The translations under genes were made by a program, and so were the position numbers. A stretch of DNA of 35,609 nt. Source: Alphaproteobacteria bacterium. Lineage in GTDB: Bacteria > Pseudomonadota > Alphaproteobacteria > Puniceispirillales > Puniceispirillaceae. Location: positions 1 through 35,609 of the forward strand of contig WTHV01000073.1 in assembly GCA_011525265.1 (NCBI GenBank). Reading direction: 5' to 3'. Shown here one piece after another: positions 1-7,432 of the stretch. How positions within the stretch are numbered: the stretch's first letter is position 1; every line of letters begins with the position of its first letter. A model generated the notes under the pieces. It did not search any database. It was not told the origin of the DNA and saw only the letters and a program-made list of their open reading frames with translations.

Positions 1-462
1 TTTTTCTGCGATCTCATCTTGCTTGCCATCAAATAAATGCAACACATGAGCCGCTACAGCCGGTGCACCTATGACAGCAACCCCTGATAGCGCAGGCATT
101 TGCGGGGCAAGCGCAAGAACCGCTGCCCCACCAAGGGAATGCCCAATCAGGAGATCAGGCGCATGATAACTATCAGCTAGCCATCTACAAGCATCTTCCA
201 AATCATGAATATTGCCGCCAAAACCAGAGGTGGCAAATGCGCCTTCTGATTGACCAAGACCTGTGAAATCAAACCGCAACACCGCTATGCCACGTTCTGC
301 GAGACCTTCTGCGATACGTGAGGCGGCAAGACTTTCTTTGGAACAGGTAAAACAATGGGCGAAAACAGCACAGCCCCGCAATTGACCGACAGGATAATTC
401 AAACGCCCTGCCAAAAGATTGCCGTCACGATTTTCAAATGTGACTGATTTTATAAGTGCCAT
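1..462 (-). CDS. Alpha/beta hydrolase, partial (C-terminus beyond window)
   Basis: The first 154 residues of a serine alpha/beta hydrolase, cut by the left edge of the window. Visible landmarks are the nucleophile elbow GHSLGG (Ser109) and, before it, FAHCFTCSKES (about residues 34-44) and VLRFDFTGLGQSEG (about 61-74), which form the oxyanion-loop region. This pattern is typical of the hydrolase half of bifunctional hydrolase-OsmC proteins. Whether an OsmC domain follows cannot be seen. The ATG at 462 has a good AAAGGAG ribosome site 6-8 bases upstream. The gene starts 18 bases after the acuI-like stop, on the same strand, so the two are probably co-transcribed. There is no signal peptide, so the protein is cytoplasmic. 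The substrate is unknown. Confidence 0.85.
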   Translation of the reverse strand, partial: MALIKSVTFENRDGNLLAGRLNYPVGQLRGCAVFAHCFTCSKESLAASRIAEGLAERGIAVLRFDFTGLGQSEGAFATSGFGGNIHDLEDACRWLADSYHAPDLLIGHSLGGAAVLALAPQMPALSGVAVIGAPAVAAHVLHLFDGKQDEIAEK

Positions 463-480
463 TTACGCTCCTTTTATCTC

Positions 481-1479
481 CTAGCTATTCGCAACATCTA
501 CCACAAGGCGACCCTTTACTTGCCCTTTCAAGATTTGTGCCCCTGCCTCTGGCAAATCGGATAGGCTAATTATTTGTGTCATCTCATCCAGCATCTCTTT
601 TGGCATATCCTTTGCAATACGAGCCCATGCAGCAACACGGTTATCATAAGGGCGCATCACAGAATCAATCCCAAGCAAATTCACACCGCGCAATAAGAAC
701 GGAATAATATTTGCTGGCACCGCAACACCGCCTGCATTACCAATGGCAGCCGCGCTTGCCCCATATTTTAACTGTCCCAAAATACGTGCCAACATCTCAC
801 CACCGACAGAATCAATACAGCCCGCCCATGTCGCACTTTCCATCGGACGCGCAATGGCCTCTGCGACCTCGGAGCGCTCAATAATTTGGCTAACACCAAG
901 TGATGTTAGGTAAGCGCCTGCTTCTTCTTTACGCCCTGTCACAGCCGCTACCTCATAGCCAGAGCGCGAGAGCATGATTGCCGCAACTGAGCCAACACCG
1001 CCAGATGCCCCTGTGACCAAAACAGGCCCTGAATCAGGGGTAAGACCATGGGCTTCGAGCGCTTGTATCGCAAACATCGCCGTTAGGCCTGCTGTCCCAA
1101 CCGCCATAGCATCCTTAAGCGATAGCCCATCTGGCAAAGGCACAAGCCAATCAGCCTTGACCTTAGCGTAATGGGCATAGCCACCATGCCAGGCTTCACC
1201 AACACGCCACCCTGTTAGCACCACCTCATCACCTGGCTTGTAGCGCGCATCTGATGAGGCCTCAACCACACCAGAAAAATCAATGCCTGGAATGCGCGGG
1301 TAATCGCGCACCAATCCGCCCTTGCCACAAAGCACCAGACCATCTTTGTAATTCACCGTGCTATAGGCGACTTTGACAAGCACTTCACCATCATCTGAAA
1401 GGAAATCATGATCGATCTCCTTAAGGTTTGCTTCAAACGGATTATCATCAGATTTTGATACAATTAGCGCTTTGAACAT
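481..1479 (-). CDS. acuI: Acryloyl-CoA reductase / YhdH-family MDR quinone oxidoreductase
   Basis: A 332-residue zinc-independent medium-chain dehydrogenase/reductase. It has a GroES-like N-terminal domain with NYKDGL and IPGIDFSG (about residues 43-70) and a Rossmann domain with GASGGVG at 157-163 followed by AAVTGR, which binds NADPH. Length and motifs match the AcuI/YhdH family, which reduces acryloyl-CoA to propionyl-CoA. In marine alphaproteobacteria AcuI detoxifies acrylate made from DMSP and works in 3-hydroxypropionate use. I chose the ATG at 1479 (MFKALIV) because AGGTG sits 8 bases upstream and family members start there; an in-frame ATG at 1554 would add 25 non-homologous residues. 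No dddL, dddP or acuH neighbour is visible, so a role in DMSP catabolism specifically is inference. A general quinone-oxidoreductase role is the alternative. Confidence 0.85.
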   Translation of the reverse strand: MFKALIVSKSDDNPFEANLKEIDHDFLSDDGEVLVKVAYSTVNYKDGLVLCGKGGLVRDYPRIPGIDFSGVVEASSDARYKPGDEVVLTGWRVGEAWHGGYAHYAKVKADWLVPLPDGLSLKDAMAVGTAGLTAMFAIQALEAHGLTPDSGPVLVTGASGGVGSVAAIMLSRSGYEVAAVTGRKEEAGAYLTSLGVSQIIERSEVAEAIARPMESATWAGCIDSVGGEMLARILGQLKYGASAAAIGNAGGVAVPANIIPFLLRGVNLLGIDSVMRPYDNRVAAWARIAKDMPKEMLDEMTQIISLSDLPEAGAQILKGQVKGRLVVDVANS

Positions 1480-1607
1480 GGTCTTTTCACCTGTAACGTT
1501 AAGGTTAGAACTTTCACGAGCCGCTATGGTGAAATGAATCATCATTTCAAGCAAGTGATTTTATAAGAAAAGACATGTAACGCAAAACATAGGCCCCTTA
1601 ATCAGCT

Positions 1608-2012
1608 ATGGTAAATGAAAAAGACCCGCAAGAATGCTATGATCAACTCGCCTCTGACCCGTCGGCATTGCTTGTTGATTGCCGCTCTGCTGTTGAATGG
1701 GAATTAGTGGGCACCCCGAATCTCAGTGCCGTTGGCAAGAAGACATTACTGGTTGAATGGACCACAGCCACTAATCAAAAAAACCCGCATTTTCTAGAGC
1801 AAATTAAAGGGTTTGCGTCCTCTGATACGCCTATCATTATGATCTGCCGCGTTGGTGGGCGTTCTGCCGCTGCGTGCCAGTTTTTGGCTGAAAATGGCTT
1901 TACCAATGTGACAAATATGCGTGAGGGCTATGAGGGGCGGGCAGATGAGAATGGCCATCGCAATAGTTTTGAGGGATGGCGCGCGCGTCAATTGCCGTGG
2001 CATCAATCTTAA
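1608..2012 (+). CDS. Single-domain rhodanese (sulfurtransferase-like)
   Basis: A 134-residue cytoplasmic protein made of one rhodanese domain. The N-terminal part carries LLVDCRSAVEWELVG (about residues 21-35), the usual VDVR-x-x-x-E segment. The active-site loop CRVGGRS has catalytic Cys80, followed by a helix and the NMREGYEG motif (103-110). The C-terminus with GWRARQLPW is characteristic of an alphaproteobacterial subgroup. Such proteins carry a persulfide on the loop cysteine and pass sulfur to thiols or cyanide; the physiological partner is not evident from the neighbours. The gene stands alone, divergent from acuI across about 128 bases that should contain both promoters. Confidence 0.88.
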   Translation: MVNEKDPQECYDQLASDPSALLVDCRSAVEWELVGTPNLSAVGKKTLLVEWTTATNQKNPHFLEQIKGFASSDTPIIMICRVGGRSAAACQFLAENGFTNVTNMREGYEGRADENGHRNSFEGWRARQLPWHQS

Positions 2013-2120
2013 GGGGCATCAATCTTAAAAAGGTCTGAGAAAACCAAAAAGTAACAAATATGAATGACCCTTATGCACATCTATTACTTTGTCGCTAAGA
2101 TTGTTATTTCCTTGAATTTG

Positions 2121-2133
2121 TTCTAATTTAGAA
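2121..2133. promoter_or_regulatory. Dyad TTCTAA-T-TTAGAA upstream of siaB
   Basis: A perfect 6-bp inverted repeat with a one-base centre lies 36 bases before the siaB-like start codon, in an AT-rich 157-base gap after the rhodanese gene. It could be an operator, or simply AT-rich chance symmetry. No convincing -35/-10 pair could be fixed around it. Confidence 0.3.
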
Positions 2134-2169
2134 TCAGGATTGTTTAATCTTGAATCAGAGAGATGATTG

Positions 2170-2724
2170 ATGGATTTCGCACGATTTAACCAATTAAGCC
2201 ATTTACTGCTGAATGATGAATTTGTTCTCAGCTATTCTGGCTATGTATCAGAAGATATACTCAAAGCCGTTGGAGATACGTTGCGTGAACGCTTAACCTC
2301 TCATGTGGATAACAGCAATCAAATCCGGAATATCTTTTCTATTTTTGTCGAATTAATGCAGAATATCATTCGCTATGGCGATGATGGGCCGCAACCTGCG
2401 ATGAAAGATAGCATGCAAAAGCCCTCATTTGGCATTGTTTTGGTTTCGCAATCAAAGGGGCATTTATCTGTGATGGCCGGCAATTATGTGACAGATGATG
2501 AGGCAGAAATGCTGATGGGGCGTATCAACGCCCTTGCTACAAGCAGTGACGAGGAATTGCGTCAAATGTATCGTGATAAATTGCGTGAGCCAGTTGAGGC
2601 AACATCAAAGGGCGCATCACTTGGGCTGATTGAAATTGCCAGACGCGCCTCTTTGCCGCTAACCTGTGAAGCTATAAAAGATAGTAGTGGCCATAATTTA
2701 TTCATGATTAAAGCAACAGTCTAA
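2170..2724 (+). CDS. siaB: SiaB-family serine/threonine protein kinase (GHKL fold)
   Basis: A 184-residue protein of the SiaB/DUF6272 family, a SpoIIAB-like GHKL kinase. The N-box-like segment FVELMQNIIRYGDDG (about residues 59-73) supplies the Mg-ATP Glu/Asn (E61, N65). A second glycine motif, KGASLGLIEIARR (148-159), matches the ATP-lid/G2 region. In Pseudomonas aeruginosa SiaB phosphorylates SiaC and counteracts the SiaA phosphatase; here the next gene is a SiaC homologue 18 bases downstream, which strongly supports the call. A TTG at 2167 is also in frame, but the ATG at 2170 is the more likely start; the upstream AGAGAGA is a weak ribosome site. This is the first gene of a tight four-gene plus-strand operon. 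The protein is soluble and cytoplasmic. Confidence 0.8.
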   Translation: MDFARFNQLSHLLLNDEFVLSYSGYVSEDILKAVGDTLRERLTSHVDNSNQIRNIFSIFVELMQNIIRYGDDGPQPAMKDSMQKPSFGIVLVSQSKGHLSVMAGNYVTDDEAEMLMGRINALATSSDEELRQMYRDKLREPVEATSKGASLGLIEIARRASLPLTCEAIKDSSGHNLFMIKATV

Positions 2725-2742
2725 CAATAGGGTTACAAGATT

Positions 2743-3138
2743 ATGTCGTCATTTTCACAAAAGGCCACCGCCAGAACGCCAGAAATTCTGCTTGATGCAG
2801 ATGCTGGGACTTTGGTGCTGTCTGGTGAATCTTACCCAGAAGATGTAACAGCCTTTTACAACACGCTTTCAGATGCGATTATCGCCTTTTTTGATAGCTC
2901 TGAGAGCGCTTTTGATGTGTCTATCAAATTGACCTATTTCAATTCTAGCTCTGCACGCTCTTTGATGGAATTGCTTGATTTGCTTGATAATGCGGCAGGT
3001 CAAGGTCGGCAGGTAAGCGTGCAATGGTATTGTGATGCGGAGGATGATATCACGCGGGAATTTGCGCAGGATATTTCATCTGACGTCACAAATGTCACTG
3101 TAACAATTTGCGATCTAGAGATGCCTGACGCCTCATGA
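2743..3138 (+). CDS. siaC: SiaC-family (DUF1987) regulatory phosphoprotein
   Basis: A 131-residue protein of the DUF1987/SiaC family, an anti-sigma-antagonist-like fold. Recognisable parts are the N-terminal TPEILLDADAGTLVLSGESYPED stretch (residues 12-34) and the central LTYFNSSSARSLMELL (63-78). In P. aeruginosa SiaC the phospho-acceptor is Thr68 in the equivalent asparagine-(Thr/Ser) turn. Here Ser68 or Ser69 occupies that place, so regulated Ser phosphorylation by the upstream SiaB-like kinase is expected. Its stop codon overlaps the start of the cyclase gene (ATGA at 3135-3138), implying translational coupling and roughly matched expression of SiaC and the cyclase, as expected if they bind each other. 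Confidence 0.85.
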   Translation: MSSFSQKATARTPEILLDADAGTLVLSGESYPEDVTAFYNTLSDAIIAFFDSSESAFDVSIKLTYFNSSSARSLMELLDLLDNAAGQGRQVSVQWYCDAEDDITREFAQDISSDVTNVTVTICDLEMPDAS

Positions 3139-4121
3139 AGCCTGATGCCTTGCTTGAAAAAATCACCGCCCAGCTTAACGAGAGCGCACAAGGTGATGAT
3201 GTGGCACAAAGCTTAAAAGAGCTGAAACAGCTTTATGATAAGCAAAGCCGCCAACTTGATTCGCTGACAAAATTATCTGACAGCACACAGGCCAAATTAT
3301 CAGATTCCAATGCCAAGCTTGAAAAGTTTTTGCGTAATTTAAAGCGCTTTGTACCAGCTGGCGTTGTTGATGTCCTATTGCAAAGTGGAGCAGAACAATT
3401 ACCCACAAATTCACGTCAAACCATCACGGTCTTTTTCTCTGACATTGTGGGCTTTACGACAATAACAGAACGCCTTGACCCAGAGCGCCTCGCCGCGCTT
3501 ATGACTGACTATTTCACAGAAATGTCAGACATCTGCACGAAATGGGGTGGAACGCTTGACCAATTTGTGGGAGATGCGATTGTTATCTTTTTTGGTGCAC
3601 CAACCACATTAGGCGCAGAAGACGATGCAAGACGCACCCTTGGCATGGCACTTGATATGCAAGATAGGCTGAAGGCTTTGCGCCTAAAATGGCAACAAGA
3701 AGGCCTCACAACACCGTTTGAGGTGCGTATGGGTCTTTCAACTGGCACTTGTAATGTTGGCAATTTTGGCTCAGCCGATCGCCTGCATTACACAGCCATT
3801 GGCACAGCTGTGAATAGCGCAGCACGCATCCAATCCTTAGCCAATCCCAACCATATATTGCTCTCAGAGAACACCTACCTATTGGTGCGCGATCATTTTA
3901 AATGCCACTTGGAAAAAACAGTCATCCTAAGTGGTCAACAGCATGAGACAATGTTATATCAGGCAGCCTTAAATCAAAATGAATGGCAGGCCTCAACCAT
4001 CACCGCAGATGAAGAAGGCTATCGCCTTTATGTTGATCCGGCCGCTATCACAGATAAAGCTAAAGTAAAAGCGTTATTGACACGCGCCCTTGATGCGCTT
4101 GATACTGGCACAAAATCATAG
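3135..4121 (+). CDS. Class III adenylate/guanylate cyclase, putative SiaC target
   Basis: A 328-residue soluble nucleotide cyclase. Residues about 24-70 form a heptad-rich coiled coil. A short linker with RFVPAGVVDVLL (71-82) leads to the class III catalytic domain (about 96-280). Metal-binding Asp103 (FFSDIVGFT) and Asp147 (QFVGDAIVIFFG) and the transition-state pair Asn227/Arg231 (AVNSAARIQ) are all present, so it should be active. At the base-selecting positions it has Gln143 in place of the common Lys, together with Thr220. The cyclic nucleotide made (cAMP or cGMP) is therefore not certain. It occupies the place held by the GGDEF protein SiaD in Pseudomonas siaABCD, and its N-terminal coiled coil recalls the SiaD stalk bound by SiaC. 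Control by SiaC is inference. Confidence 0.85.
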   Translation: MKPDALLEKITAQLNESAQGDDVAQSLKELKQLYDKQSRQLDSLTKLSDSTQAKLSDSNAKLEKFLRNLKRFVPAGVVDVLLQSGAEQLPTNSRQTITVFFSDIVGFTTITERLDPERLAALMTDYFTEMSDICTKWGGTLDQFVGDAIVIFFGAPTTLGAEDDARRTLGMALDMQDRLKALRLKWQQEGLTTPFEVRMGLSTGTCNVGNFGSADRLHYTAIGTAVNSAARIQSLANPNHILLSENTYLLVRDHFKCHLEKTVILSGQQHETMLYQAALNQNEWQASTITADEEGYRLYVDPAAITDKAKVKALLTRALDALDTGTKS

Positions 4122-4130
4122 AGGGTTGCT

Positions 4131-4433
4131 ATGAAACCAACGATTGCTAGAATCTATCAACGGGAATTTAAGACGCCAGCAGATGCTGAAGCCTTTATTG
4201 AGGCCACCCATCTGATTGAAGGTCGTATCTCAGCTGTTGATATGAGCTATCGTCTCTATCAATCTGATGAAAACCCCTGTCATATTATTGAGATTTGGGA
4301 ATATCCTGATGAGGAATCGATGGAATGGGTTCAGTCCTCAATGGAAGGGGCGGTTGCGATACCACGCCGGTTTAACCCTGAAACAAAATTGATCCCCGCC
4401 ACCATTAAAGTGACACTTGATAAATCAGAATAA
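4131..4433 (+). CDS. Small unknown protein, last gene of the siaBC-cyclase operon
   Basis: A 100-residue cytoplasmic protein I cannot assign with confidence. Its pattern (IARIYQREF at the start, a helix FIEATHLIEG, strands around YRLYQS and HIIEIWEY, then a helix EESMEWVQSSME) resembles a ferredoxin-like dimeric alpha/beta barrel of the antibiotic-monooxygenase/EthD type, though no catalytic signature is evident. It begins 9 bases after the cyclase stop with GAGGGT as ribosome site, so it belongs to the same transcript and may assist or respond to the signalling module. It converges with the phosphatase gene, the two stops being only 3 bases apart. Confidence 0.6.
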   Translation: MKPTIARIYQREFKTPADAEAFIEATHLIEGRISAVDMSYRLYQSDENPCHIIEIWEYPDEESMEWVQSSMEGAVAIPRRFNPETKLIPATIKVTLDKSE

Positions 4434-4436
4434 ACC

Positions 4437-6338
4437 CTACTGATAAGGGCGAAATGACAAGATTGTCACATCATCTCTGCGCTCTTGTGCGCCTTGCCAT
4501 TTTTTGAGCAAAAAGGCGAGGCTCCTCACAATTTTCGCAGGCTTGTTCGTACCAGCGGACTCCATAGCCTCAACCATACGTCTTGTACCTAATACACGCT
4601 TTGTCTCTTCGCCAATTTGTGTTGGCATGCCATCTGTGATGAGCGTAAAGCTATTGCCAGCAAGCGGGACATTATGGTTTGTAAAATCGCGAGCTTGAGA
4701 AAATAGCTGATAGCCAAGCGTATAACGATCGCCCCGCAACCGTGTCACATGACCTGCTTCATTCGATACAAACAGATCAAGTGACGCACCGGCAAATTCT
4801 AACTGCCCTTCACTGGCTGTTAATTTGATAACCGCACAATCAAGCCCATCTTTTCCCACTTTATCTTGTGTAATGCCAAGCTGGGCAACAATCCCTCTGT
4901 GAATTTGCTCTAGCATTTGCGCGGCAGGCAGTGCCAAAGGTGAGGCGGCAGAAATCTTCTCAAGAACAGATGTTGTAATAAGTGTCATAAAGGCACCTGG
5001 CACGCCATGACCTGTACAATCAAAAAACACCAAATAGCGCGCGCCACCAATTTGACCCACCCAATAAAAATCACCGCCAACCACATCCTTTGGCTGCCAG
5101 ACAATGCTAACCTCGCCAAAATCCTCTTCTAATCTTTGTGATTGCGGCAAGAGGCACCGTTGAATAGAACTGGCATAGGAGACTGAGTCGCCAAAACTTC
5201 TATTAGCTTCTTCAAGCAATTGTCTGTCTCTGATGATCTCAGTGATATCTGTGCCTGTCCCGCGATAACCCATAAAGGTGCCATCTTCATCAAAAAGCGG
5301 CTTGCCTGTTACACGAAGCATCACATCACTGCCATCTGCTGACGTAATGGCATATTCAAAATTCTTAAAACTTTGATGGGCGTCTAATTGACTGAGATGC
5401 TCTTGCCAGGTGGCAGTGATATCCTTGCCTTCCATCATCTGTCGGCGTGTTTTGCCAATAACATCTGCAGGCGCAATTTTTGTGATTTCAAAAAACCTGT
5501 CAGAGATATAGGTAAAGCGTAACGCCTCATCCATCTCATAGAACCAATCACTTGAAATATCTGCAATATCTTTGAATTTGCCTTCTGACTCTTTCAACAG
5601 ATTCTGGCTTTTATCAAGGCGCGCAAAATAGATGCGTGATGCGGCGGCAAGCTTATTATAGGTCCGACTTACCGCCCCTATTTCATCATCACGAAAAACC
5701 TCTGCCAAGGCTGGCTTTGAGGGGCGTGAGGCACTCATTGCCTTTTGCAAATTCGCAAGAGGCGTCAAAATCAACCTCTGAAAGACAAAGGCTAGCAAAA
5801 TAAACACAACCAAAAGCGCACTTGTTGCAATTAGCGCAATCGTTCCTAATTGGAGATTACGCTCATCGGCAAAAAACCTGTCATCAATATAAAACCGGTA
5901 ATCACTTTTGGTCTGAGAGCGAATAGTGACTTCATGAAATTGATGCTCATCAGTTGCAAATGACTGGCACCCTGCCTTTGGCAAGGATATCACTATCTGA
6001 GAGGGGGTGGTGGTAATTGAGGGGCGGTAATCAACACAAATCACCCCATCCTCATTCACCACATCACTCAAAATCTGACGTGCGATTTGCGGCATATTAT
6101 TGCGCGACGCCCCATCAATGACGGGGGCAAGAACCAGAATTGACCGCTCTAATCTGGCCTCTGCCTCTTCTCTTGCCATCTGGTCAAAATAAAGGCTGAA
6201 GAGTGAGATCATAAGACCAATGGCAAGGGCACCAATAAGCAGAGCCGCCACCATAATGCGCGCAAACAGCCCCCAACTGTCCGCCAGTTGTGACGCCCTC
6301 TTTATCAGGGGTATTTTATCAATAATCTTGCCAAACAC
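4437..6338 (-). CDS. siaA: SiaA-like membrane PP2C/SpoIIE phosphatase with HAMP and PAS
   Basis: A 633-residue sensor phosphatase. Order of parts: a cytoplasmic N-terminus; transmembrane segment 24-50; a periplasmic sensor 51-164 with two cysteines (101, 124); transmembrane segment 165-187; HAMP about 188-243; PAS/PAC about 250-372 ending in GYRGTGTDITE; and a SpoIIE-type PP2C domain about 385-630. Metal ligands are visible at Asp423 (GGDFYW), Asp440 (FFDCTGHGVPGAFM), Asp569 (ITDG) and Asp622-623 (RRDDVT). In P. aeruginosa SiaA dephosphorylates SiaC in response to an envelope stimulus; the convergent siaB and siaC genes make the same role likely here. As I recall the Pseudomonas SiaA, it lacks the PAS domain. 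The start is a GTG at 6338, with a weak AGGC upstream. Confidence 0.82.
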   Translation of the reverse strand: MFGKIIDKIPLIKRASQLADSWGLFARIMVAALLIGALAIGLMISLFSLYFDQMAREEAEARLERSILVLAPVIDGASRNNMPQIARQILSDVVNEDGVICVDYRPSITTTPSQIVISLPKAGCQSFATDEHQFHEVTIRSQTKSDYRFYIDDRFFADERNLQLGTIALIATSALLVVFILLAFVFQRLILTPLANLQKAMSASRPSKPALAEVFRDDEIGAVSRTYNKLAAASRIYFARLDKSQNLLKESEGKFKDIADISSDWFYEMDEALRFTYISDRFFEITKIAPADVIGKTRRQMMEGKDITATWQEHLSQLDAHQSFKNFEYAITSADGSDVMLRVTGKPLFDEDGTFMGYRGTGTDITEIIRDRQLLEEANRSFGDSVSYASSIQRCLLPQSQRLEEDFGEVSIVWQPKDVVGGDFYWVGQIGGARYLVFFDCTGHGVPGAFMTLITTSVLEKISAASPLALPAAQMLEQIHRGIVAQLGITQDKVGKDGLDCAVIKLTASEGQLEFAGASLDLFVSNEAGHVTRLRGDRYTLGYQLFSQARDFTNHNVPLAGNSFTLITDGMPTQIGEETKRVLGTRRMVEAMESAGTNKPAKIVRSLAFLLKKWQGAQERRDDVTILSFRPYQ

Positions 6339-6464
6339 GCCTATGATCTAGCCTATTCACCACTGTTTAAAACCTCATCACCTTAAGCCAAACATAACCA
6401 TAAAGGATAATCTTTAAAAATAAGTTAACAGGCGTTGAAAGCCGCGCATAGAAATGATTTCAGC

Positions 6465-7295
6465 TTAAGCAAATTTGCCTGCGCGGTAGTCTTGAACCGC
6501 TTGACGAATTTCGGCATCAGTATTCATAACAAAGGGGCCCATTTTGGCAACAGGCTCACCAATTGGTTTACCTGCCATGATAAGGCAGCCAGCCTTTTCA
6601 CTTCCCGCACGCAATTCTAGTGCACCTGATTGTGCAAAGACACCTAATTGATGTGCCGCAATCACCTTATCACCTGCGTGCATTTCGCCTTCATAGACAA
6701 ATACCATGACATTATGCCCTTCTGGAATATCATGGGTGAATACCGCACCTGGCTTTGCCATCACATCCATATATTCCACTGGCCATAGAGTCTGAGAGGC
6801 ACCATCCGTACCCTGATAATGGCCTGCCATAATCCGCACATGAAGCTCATCTGTAATCACCTCAGGGATGCCATCTTTTTGAATATCCTGATAGCGCGGT
6901 GCTGTCATCTTATGCTTAGCAGGCAGATTTACCCATAGCTGATAGCCCCATAGAAGGCCTTCTGTTTGCTGTGGCATCTCAGAATGGATAATACCGCTTC
7001 CCGCTGTCATCCATTGCACACCACCATCATGGATAATACCCTCATTACCCGCAGAATCACGATGCTTCATCGCCCCTTGCTTCATATAAGATACCGTCTC
7101 AAAACCACGGTGAGGATGTTCTGGAAAGCCCGCAACATAGGCGCCAGGGTCGTCATTTTTGAACTCATCAAGCATTAAAAACGGGTCAAGATAATCAATT
7201 TGCGGTGTGCCAACAACACGCAGTAAAGACACGCCCGCCCCATCAGATGTTGGCATACCATTCACAACACCAATGCAATTTCTTATCTCTGACAT
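6465..7295 (-). CDS. Pirin family bicupin protein
   Basis: A 276-residue pirin. Its N-terminal cupin keeps all four metal ligands: His60 and His62 in PEHPHRGFETVSY, then His104 and Glu106 in GIIHSEMP. Further family marks are WMTAGSG and the LWVNLPAKHKM segment (about 120-130). Bacterial pirins bind Fe(II) or other divalent metal; some show quercetinase activity and some modulate metabolic enzymes or redox responses, so the exact role is open. The ATG at 7295 is preferred over an upstream in-frame codon at 7322 because GGGAG lies 6 bases before it and homologues begin MSEIRN-like. It is transcribed divergently from the TPR gene; no LysR-type regulator, a common pirin neighbour, is present. 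Confidence 0.9.
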   Translation of the reverse strand: MSEIRNCIGVVNGMPTSDGAGVSLLRVVGTPQIDYLDPFLMLDEFKNDDPGAYVAGFPEHPHRGFETVSYMKQGAMKHRDSAGNEGIIHDGGVQWMTAGSGIIHSEMPQQTEGLLWGYQLWVNLPAKHKMTAPRYQDIQKDGIPEVITDELHVRIMAGHYQGTDGASQTLWPVEYMDVMAKPGAVFTHDIPEGHNVMVFVYEGEMHAGDKVIAAHQLGVFAQSGALELRAGSEKAGCLIMAGKPIGEPVAKMGPFVMNTDAEIRQAVQDYRAGKFA

Positions 7296-7376
7296 ATCAT
7301 GCTCCCATCTTATATGTATCAATGCGTCATACTCCCCTAAATGTGGTCAAATGCATAAAATTCAAGAGGCCGATAT

Positions 7377-7390
7377 GCGTTGAAAAACGC
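7377..7390. promoter_or_regulatory. Short hairpin GCGTT-GAAA-AACGC in the pirin/TPR divergent region
   Basis: A perfect 5-bp stem closes a GAAA tetraloop on the plus strand, 43 bases before the TPR gene start, inside the 137-base divergent promoter region. It may be a small 5'-leader structure of the TPR mRNA or an operator half-site pair; there is no U-tract that would make it a terminator. Confidence 0.25.
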
Positions 7391-7432
7391 TAAAGGGGTT
7401 TTCATTTCCGTAAACAGACTTATCTAGTAGCT

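Noticed and set aside
1480..1554. A longer N-terminus for the AcuI-like protein from an ATG at 1554.
   Set aside because: The extra 25 residues do not resemble the family, and a good AGGTG site sits before the ATG at 1479.
6435..6620. A small plus-strand ORF of 61 codons overlapping the pirin 3' end.
   Set aside because: It lies opposite a well-conserved pirin coding end and has no ribosome site or recognisable features.
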